Part shown: in pieces, positions 55,868-64,000 of the stretch
Numbering within the stretch: position 1 is the first letter of the stretch
How the letters are laid out: each line of letters opens with the position of its first letter
DNA from: Heliocidaris tuberculata
Lineage: Eukaryota > Echinodermata > Echinoidea > Camarodonta > Echinometridae
Reading direction: 5' to 3'
Length of the DNA: 64,000 bases
NCBI GenBank assembly: GCA_025618425.1
Contig: CM046850.1
Coordinates: 30,588,544 to 30,652,543 of the forward strand
The notes under the pieces: model-generated
The model's input: only the letters and a program-made list of their open reading frames with translations
Databases searched by the model: none
Told to the model about the DNA's origin: nothing
Translations under genes and position numbers: made by a program

Positions 55868-56040
55868 TTAAACGATATCACTCTTTCATGAGGCGCAAAA
55901 AAACCGTACCAGTCACTGACGCGGTCCTAACGTCAGCAAATGACGCCTCTTGAGAGAAATAAGGCTTATTACCACAAGTAATAATGCAATGGAAATGGGG
56001 CCTCGTGTGTCACGGGCATTAAAAGTAATTGTTGAATTGG

Positions 56041-56185
56041 GCCCTGTTTCATAAAACTTGTCATCAATGACAAGTTGTAATAACTGTTATAAGCTACTGA
56101 ACTACTTGCATCTGATTGGCTGAGAGCAAATTTGTTGGTAAAAATCATCGACGAGACACTTCATGAAACGCCCCCCGGGTAATAT
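56041..56185. mobile_element. Short MITE (GGGCCCTGTTTCATAAAACT), diverged copy
   Basis: The left terminus is the same as the element at 7108; the right end (ACTTCATGAAACGCCCCC) has decayed. Internal CTGATTGGCTGAGA matches the inverted word at 7147-7160. Confidence 0.65.
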
Positions 56186-56279
56186 TCCACAATGTATAAG
56201 ATTTTTCCACCACATTCAAACACAACTGTAAAATACCACAAGTGGTGCACCCATGAAATTTAACTGAATTATTACTTTA

Positions 56280-56372
56280 TATTTTGGAGCAAGCGCCACG
56301 AGCGCCTGAGTTGGCGGATACCGGTGCTACAGAAAACTTCATTTTTATTATTATTATCTATTATTATTAATG
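56280..56372 (+). mobile_element. Possible SINE/LINE 3' tail
   Basis: GAGCGCCTGAGTTGGCGGAT then GGTGCTACAGAAAAC and (ATT)n: hairpin-like word plus ATT tail, comparable to the other retroelement ends but diverged. Confidence 0.4.
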
Positions 56373-57394
56373 ATTGTTTTAACTAAACATGGTATTTGAA
56401 TAATCGAATCTCCCACCATCTGTTGGCTTCTTCTGGGTTACCGTGTTATTAAGAAAACATGAATATTTTTGTTGCCATCAGATGATTAATCATTGAATAG
56501 ATTGGAAGTATTATTCGTCATAAACCGTACAAACATGTCAAATTTAAAGATGAATAAGAACGTTCCATTGTACCCCATAAATCAGGGACAAATATCTTCG
56601 AAGACCTCAATTTAATTTCATTTGGATCTTCCATTATGAATAAAGCGTGTATTTGCTACGCCATTCGCTAATCATTATGTTACGTGTGTCTGTTGAGTAA
56701 TTTGAAGGGGGAAAAAAATAAAAATTATCCCATTCTCCCCCTCCTGCCTTCCCTATTTTTCAAAACATCTGGCGAAGCAGAGGATTATCAAATTTACCCA
56801 TGGGGAATGAATTTGTTCAAAATGTCTGACAAGATAATGATGGGGGTGGTCTCAAGGCTTACAGGGAGCATACATTTATATTAAGCAATAAAGCTTTTTT
56901 ACAGGTGGGGGTTCCGCCTGTGTCCCTCCCTGCTTTTCTACTGCATATTAATTTTTTTTTCTCTAACAATGGAAGGGGAATCCTCCCTTATACCTGATGG
57001 ATGACACAAGTTGTGTTATATCCCTTGAAATTGGCAAATTAGGGAAGTATTCCCACCAAAAGTAAATTTATGGGGCAATATCACGTCCTTCGAATGTCGA
57101 GCTTATCGATCCGTAATAGGGCTTACATTGAAGCATCATGCTCATACTTTGCCAGTTTGGTTCGATCACCATCAAATGTTGTATGCATGAACAGGGGCAG
57201 CGTTACGGGGGGAGGCCTCTGAGGGGCGATTTCCCCCTATTCTCATGATTATTTGCCTCAGAAGGGGGCTCACTCATACCTTTACAGTATGTGGTTACAT
57301 TATACTTGCCTCTTCTTGTGTGTGTGTGTTTTTTTGTTGTTGTTGTTGCTTTGTTATTTTTAAATGATTGATATTCCGCTTTGATCATCTATAA
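56373..57394. other. No gene recognised
   Basis: AT-rich DNA. CAGGGGCAGCGTTACGGGG near 57192 resembles a hAT-type left end without an identified partner. Confidence 0.4.
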
Positions 57395-57510
57395 CCTATT
57401 TCGAATCTTCCTTTGTATTTGAATGTTGATGATAATCCAAAATTGTGGATTTTAGTTCAATAAATAGATTTGATTTGATTTGATTTGATTTGATTTGATT
57501 TGATTTGTGA
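57395..57510 (+). mobile_element. LINE 3' end with (ATTTG)n tail
   Basis: GTGGATTTTAGTTCAATAAA followed by seven or so GATTT/TGATT units. Polyadenylation-like word plus short tandem tail; no coding part. Confidence 0.6.
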
Positions 57511-57975
57511 TTGAATTTAATTAATTTCCGATCAGCCACCCAAATGTATATAAGCCCCCCCCCCCCCCTTTCCGTCCAAAAACACCCTCTTGTACCTCCC
57601 CTGTACATGACTGCTCTGAAATTCACGCTAAAATGAGTTATACCTTCTAGTCCTCCCCTAACAGTTTGCAATCATTTCACGATTACACATTTTTGTGACA
57701 AGATCACTAATGCAGAAATTTCACGGATGTATCGGGGGTAACAAAGTCATGAGAAGGAGATAATGGTAAACCACCTTTTAAATGAAATCTCTTGATATGC
57801 AGAAAAATGGTGAGCTTGAGCACCGTGACATGGAAAAAAGTTTGGGTACTTGAGAATGAGTCAATTTAGTAAAAGTGATTATATGATTGGGCAACCCGGG
57901 GGGGGGGGGGGTGGAGGGAGGGTTACTCGCATTATTCGGTATACAGTATGTGGAGCTCTGAGGTCGTGTTTTTTG
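57511..57975. other. No gene recognised
   Basis: Non-coding DNA with C/G runs near 57556 and 57898. Confidence 0.5.
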
Positions 57976-58924
<949 letters not shown>

Positions 58925-59480
58925 TCCCTTTCTACAATTTCTGCTTTTTAAACATATTATTGAACATGATGAATGTCAATGCCTTTACTTGTTTTTCTGT
59001 CCCCCCCCCCCCCCCCCCACTTAACGTTTTTTTTTTCATTTCGTCTTAAATTTTTTTTGGTTTTAAACATATTCGTGAATGTCAATGCTTTTATTTGTCT
59101 TCCTGGTACCCCCCCTTTTTTTTTTTTAGACAGAATGAAAAGAACAATTTCTTTTCATTCTGTCTATAAAAAAATGCCCTTTCTACAATTTCTCTTTTTT
59201 AAATATATTCATGAATGTCAATGCTTTTACTTGTCTTCCTGTTCCGCCCTAACGTTTTGTTTCCATTCCGTCTAAACAAAAAAATTCTTTTAAAACATAT
59301 TCGTGAATGTCAATGCTTTTACTTGTCCACCTGCTCCCGCCCCCACCCCTAACGTTATTTTCATTCTGTCTAAAAAAAATTCCCTATGTACCATTTCTGC
59401 TTTTTAAATATATTCGTGAATGTCGATGCTTTACTTGTCTTCATGTCCCCCCTCCCCCCCCCCCACCGTTCTTTTCATCA
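58925..59480. repeat. Minisatellite, ~5 units of ~100 bp
   Basis: Each unit has AAACATATTCGTGAATGTCA, ATGCTTTTACTTGTCTTCCT, a C run, TAACGTTTT and TTCATTCTGTCTAAA in this order. Units vary in C-run length. One partial inverted copy forms the hairpin at 59127-59166. Confidence 0.85.
59127..59166. repeat. Perfect 18-bp inverted repeat inside the minisatellite
   Basis: TAGACAGAATGAAAAGAA and its exact inverse are separated by the 4-nt loop CAAT. The right arm is the normal unit sequence, so the left arm is an inverted copy. Confidence 0.9.
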
Positions 59481-59629
59481 TCAAACCTTCATCCTAGTAT
59501 CTATATTTGCAGTATCGTAGCTATAGAGGCTCAGGGCACATGCCCCACCAAATGGCAAAAATAGAATGGAAAAGGGGAGAGATGAGAAGAGAACGTGAAA
59601 AAAAAAAGACGCTACGACCCCTCCACAAC

Positions 59630-60900
59630 ATACTCCAATCGTTACGACCCATAAGCTGTGGTGTTCCACATGGAAGTCTACTTGGTCACTTATTATTTAT
59701 CATATACATAAATGACTTTTATAAATCCTCAGATTTACTATCATTTATTCTATTTGCAGACGATTCAGACCTATTTTATTCTCATTCTAACCCTAATACC
59801 CTTCTTTCAACAATAAAAAAAGAACTTAAATGCATAGAAGAATGGGTAAAAGCAAACAAGTTATCACTAAACATACTAAAGACAAATTTTATGCTGTTTA
59901 GTAACACCTTGCAAAACTTACCTGGAAATATTTTTTTGGACGGTGCGCCGCTGGATAGAGTATCATCAACAAAATTTCTAAGGCTTACGATCGACTATAA
60001 ACTAAACTGGAATATGCACATACAAAATATATCCAAAATTATTTACCGTAATATTGGAATAATGAATAAACTCAAACATTTCTTCCCAAGGACTACACTT
60101 TTCATACTATATTTTTCACTAATATTACCTTATCTTAATTATGGAATAATGGCTTGAAGTAACGCTCATGAATATCTTACCGATAAAATTACTATCTTTC
60201 AAAAGAAAATCATAAGGATAATGCATAATGCTCCTGTTCGTTCACATAGCGATCCTTTATTTTACCAATAAAAAATTCCAAAGTTTCCAGATATATTTCT
60301 TTTTCAAACAGGAAAATTCAAGTATAAACTGAATAAAAGCAAACTGCCACACGCTTTCATTAACATGTTCACAAGAAACAGTTCCATACACAAATACCCA
60401 ACAAGACAATCCAGCCGATTCCACCTTCTCCGCATCTGCTCTCTCTTTGCACACAAAACCGTCTCTTTTTACGACCCGAAATACTTTTTGCACACAAAAC
60501 CGTCCCTTTCTACGGGGTAACCTCGCTAGTCATAAGGACCGCTATTCATAAATCGTGACTAAATGAATAGCGGTTTTGTATGAATAGCGGTCCTTCTAAA
60601 TAGCGAGCAAATCATACACAATTACCTCGTTATTCATAAGGACTTCCATTCATAAGGACCACTATTCATAACTATTCATAAGGACCGCTATTCATAACGC
60701 ATGTTAAATGAATAGCGGTTTTCTATGAATAGCGGTCTTTATGAATAGCGAGCGGACCCGCTTTCTACCACCCGAAATACTGAAACTCACTTAGCAGCGA
60801 TATAATCAACTCCCTATATAAGTCAAAACTGTTTCAAAAGCAAGTTGAAAGAATATCTTCTTCACCCATATGCAATGAACATGATGAATTGAAACTGAGC
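59630..60900 (+). pseudogene. LINE reverse-transcriptase fragment
   Basis: Readable in frame: SCGVPHGSLLGHLLFIIYIN, LLSFILFADDSDLFYS (active-site FADD, near 59755), IEEWVKANKLSLNILKTNFM and LILPYLNYGIMA. Then a TGA sits where W is expected (near 60155), after which the frame resumes as SNAHEYLTDK and IRIMHNAPVR. A further stop lies near 60269, and a shifted frame gives YPTRQSSRFHL and, beyond the MITE, a FLPPEILKL-like end. The region upstream of the RT is missing. It is a different LINE family from the intact element at 40-43 kb. Confidence 0.82.
60513..60760. mobile_element. Palindromic MITE with 7-bp duplication
   Basis: CTTTCTA occurs at 60506-60512 and 60761-60767. Ends are CGGGGTAACCTCGCTAG and (inverted) CGGGTCCGCTCGCTATTC. 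The interior is made of GACCGCTATTCATA and TATGAATAGCGGTC words alternating in orientation, so several nested hairpins are possible. Non-coding, 248 bp. Confidence 0.88.
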
Positions 60901-61502
60901 GAGCAGCGAGCAGGACCCACCTCTCCCCCCCCCCCCCCCCCCCCCCCACTCTCTCTCTCCATCTCCTTTTCTCTTCTCTGTCTTACTCCCTTTTAACCCC
61001 TCCTTTTTCTTGCCCTCTCTTTCTCTCCCTTCTTCTCACACACAGACACACTCACTTTCTTTCACTCTCCTCCTTCCTCCATCCTCCTTCTCTTCATTCT
61101 CTTTTCTTTCTACACCGTCTTGTACTTTCACTTTATTTTCACCCTTTAGTTTTTCTTTGGGGTTGATGCAATTATCCTTCTACCTCAAATCACTTATCAA
61201 TATTATTCTCTCTTATCAGTAATTCGCTTCTCGTAATGATGCTTTATGAATTTGATATTATTGAACGACCCAGTTGTGATTAACTTATATAAGTTTCTGG
61301 ACATGCAATATACAAGCTTTGCTTTTAATCATGTCTGTTTTCAACATCACTTAGGTCAATATTTTACTTATTGATATTTGATTATGTGCCCATATCTATG
61401 GATTATTGTAGTTATTGTTTTTATTTTTTATGTTATGCACTACAGTATTTGGTTAATATGACTGAAAACAGTCAATAAATCTGAATCTGAATCTGAATCT
61501 GA

Positions 61503-63370
61503 AGGCCTTGTTAATTCGCATTTCATCCATCGAGCAAGACAGATGCCCAGTCTTATTGATCCCTAATATCATTTTATATGCTTATGGTTAACAATGCTTT
61601 GTTAAGAAAAATAGCCACGTCTTATTGATCCCTTATCCTTTGTATATGCTTGTATATATGTATATGTTAAGAAAAATAATCGCTTATTTCATACTAACCG
61701 CATTTTATAATTATAGCCTTTTGGTAGTGGGCGTTTTGATGCAGATACCAAAGAGATTCTACAATAGATCTCTATGTGCAGATGCTAATGATGCCCTCTC
61801 TTTTTAAAATAAATTTTATACGTTTAAAGAAGAGAACGATGCTCGTTAAATCACGTGATATTGTTTGTTTTTACTTCCGTAATCAATGACATAAATAATA
61901 TACATTATATAATTCACGATTCGCATACTGCGGATAGCCCATTTCAGCCGTATTAACAAAATACGGCTGTTCTTCCATGGGGTCCTTGATAACAATGATA
62001 TGTGCGAATATTACAATTATTGGAAAATAGACTTACAAAGTCTTATTGAATACATAAAATTATATTGTATGAAACGAAATAAAATAAAAAATAATATATT
62101 GAACATGCATGATATCATTTTAAAATACAATTCTTTTCTATTGTATTTGCGGTACATATTCAAAATGTTCAATGTTTTATAAGGGAGAGAGATACAATTC
62201 TTACACAATACGTTTTCATAGATAAAGTGTAAATTACAAAGTCCATTAATTGTCAACAACTGCACCAGTGAACTTTCATTATTGCAAGATACTCACCCTG
62301 ATACCAAATATGTTAAATTGCAGTGTTATGTAACAGAAAATTGTTATGCAATCACTAAATATATACTGCCATTATTAAATTATCAATGGTTCTTTTAATG
62401 AATACATGATCACTATCTTGCTAGCATGAAAAATTGGCAACGTGCCATGGGCCCATGCAAATTACATCATTATTTGACAAACAGGAAATAGCGCTATGTT
62501 CTTCATGCTGTAAAAATTTATTTTTATAATTATTGTTTTTATTGTATTGATGTGTTCATTTGTAAGATATTCCTTACTTTTAAAAAGGCTTGTATATCGA
62601 ACAGTTATCAAATTGTGCCATTATCACAATCTGAAATACAAATAAAACTATTTCTTCTTTAAAAACTCTAAATTCTAAGCTCTAATTCTATTCACAAACA
62701 TATAAATGATGTGCAAATCATAACACAAGGTAAATTATATATACATGTATCAGAAGAGGTTATAGACACACAGCATGAATATAATTATAGCTTGACATAT
62801 TTGTGTCAAATAGTAATCTTAATTTTCATTTTATTTTAATTAAGTCATAGCACTTATTCTTTAAGCAGATGTTTCTGCATTTATTAAGAAATCAAATACA
62901 AACATTGCATACAATAATGATACAAATCAGAATTGATACAAATAATGTGTGACAACTGAATTACAAAAAGAATATATATACTTAGATAATACTGAAATTA
63001 TGGAGGTAAGTCAATAAATCGAGATAAATGCAGGGGCCAGCTATTCAGTAAACAATTATGACAAAATATGCTGTTTCAAGTTTCAATAATGTATATTCCT
63101 AGTATCTTCATCTACTTAATCTGTTTATTAGCGGGTTAAAGTTTGATATATTTTACCCTCAAATACACTGTTTCTCTTCCTTTAGGAATTCCCAGTTTTT
63201 CGCAATTCTGAGAATTTTCCAAGTTAGTGTAGAGAACCTCAAGTCTGTATCTTTACTTCGGAACAATGTCATCAATAAGACTTCTCGCTGCAGAGCTTAC
63301 TCTTTAAGTATTGTGTTCGACCCCTCAATAGACATGACAGATGTAAACAAAAATTTAAAGAATTAAGGAT
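61503..63370. other. No gene recognised
   Basis: Strongly AT-rich DNA. CGTCTTATTGATCCCT is repeated near 61549 and 61618. The open frames are short and low-complexity. Confidence 0.5.
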
Positions 63371-64000
63371 ATATATTCTTTGACCTCTCCCACTTTTACC
63401 AATATTTTCCATTACATTTATGTTGTGCATTATGTGTTAAGATTCCAAAATATCTACAGCTCTTACGCAAACACTGTGATTAGTAATGCGATTAAGACAT
63501 ACGTAGAGGGCGCTCTACAGCTACAGCTGGAGCCAGAGCTATCCATACAGATGACTGGAGCCAGAGCTATACATTCAATTAACTCTTGAAAAGTACTAGC
63601 ATAGACATACAAACAGCAATCGTTCGTTTCGTTCTAAGAACGAAACGCTTACACAAAAAATAAGAGGAAAGGCCCTATTTAAGACCCCCCCCCCTTTTTT
63701 TTTTTTTTGTCTACCTAAGAAAATGCAATACAAATTGAATATGATATGACTATGTATAAGTGCTTCTAAATTTTCCCCCATTTCTGTTTTGTTTAGTTTA
63801 GTTTTGTTTTTGTATTTTCTCTTCTCTTCCTTCGACTGACAAGCTCTGTCTCCGGGGAGAGGAGTAGGACTTTGAGGTCTTACAGGGAAGTCTAGGGAAA
63901 TCCAGTTCCCTGTCTGACGCTACTTCTTTCCCTGTAGCAAGCAAGCAGTCGAACGTAACTGTGTAAATAAATAAATGAAAAAAGAAAGAAAAAGGGAGGG
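63371..64000. other. No gene recognised; short palindrome and possible LINE end
   Basis: CTGGAGCCAGAGCTATMCAT occurs twice (63525-63580). CGTTTCGTTCTAAGAACGAAACG is a perfect palindrome near 63625-63647. The last 160 bp (with TCCGGGGAGAGGAGTAGGAC and a final TAAATAAATAAATG) look like a retroelement 3' end, but this is unproven. Confidence 0.4.

Larger units (their letters stand above)
54185..55960. repeat. Larger dispersed repeat, copy 2, carrying two adjacent TTAA elements
   Basis: Relative of 47690-48440. Its own sequence resumes as ACGATATCACTCTTTC after the inserted elements and ends with GTCAGCAAATGACGCCTC. Confidence 0.6.
59600..61502 (+). mobile_element. 5'-truncated LINE with (TGAATC)n tail
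   Basis: RT through C-terminus followed by a C-rich and CT-rich 3' region, ending GTCAATAAATCTGAATCTGA with four tandem units. Its coding end is split by a palindromic MITE (60513-60760). Confidence 0.8.

Overview
The window is eukaryotic and gene-poor: AT-rich DNA packed with transposable-element relics, with a few spliced genes. A melatonin-receptor-like GPCR, CR1/L2-type LINEs with a 2A-like peptide, tRNA-derived SINEs, TTAGGG repeats and very many DNA-transposon MITEs fit a marine deuterostome invertebrate. A sea urchin or a close echinoderm relative is my best guess; this is inference, since no species marker is present.

Host genes. The best-supported gene is on the minus strand: three exons (38380-37962, 12430-12070, 10559-10200) whose splice sites and phases join into an intact 379-residue class A GPCR. 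It has an NRY motif at the end of TM3 and NSIIY in TM7, both typical of melatonin-type receptors. Its first intron is about 25.5 kb. Two weaker candidates are a first coding exon on the minus strand (1484-1421) behind an inverted CCAAT box, possibly the start of a SAM-like domain, with another possible exon at 205-1; and an orphan internal exon on the plus strand at 4516-4663.

Retrotransposons. An intact 1106-codon endonuclease/reverse-transcriptase ORF with a 2A-like NPGP motif lies at 43297-39977 (minus). A decayed relative lies at 23.9-20.6 kb (minus). An L1/Tx1-like relic is at 19.96-18.64 kb (minus), and a truncated LINE with a TGAATC-type tail is at 59.6-61.5 kb (plus). Several 3'-end stubs are scattered through the window. 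tRNA-like SINE heads occur at 46983 and 51925; the second ends in a tail matching the 3' end of the intact LINE.

DNA transposons. A composite of two IS630/Tc1/mariner-superfamily elements fills 30777-35857 inside GPCR intron 1. It carries one intact 340-residue transposase, one frameshifted copy, 21-bp terminal inverted repeats and, unusually, arrays of a ~20-bp motif under both ends. Five hAT-type non-autonomous elements have exact, directly abutting 8-bp target duplications, and a sixth has one with a one-base offset. There are also TTAA-flanked (piggyBac-like), TA-flanked (mariner-like) and TAA-flanked (Harbinger-like) MITEs, one palindromic MITE with a 7-bp duplication, and several long foldbacks.

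Layout: 1-10 kb, gene ends plus MITEs and LINE stubs; 10.2-38.4 kb, the GPCR with TE-filled introns; 38.4-45.7 kb, upstream region with the intact LINE and hAT elements; 45.7-57 kb, SINEs and nested MITEs; 57-64 kb, microsatellites, a minisatellite, a LINE and AT-rich DNA with no recognised gene.
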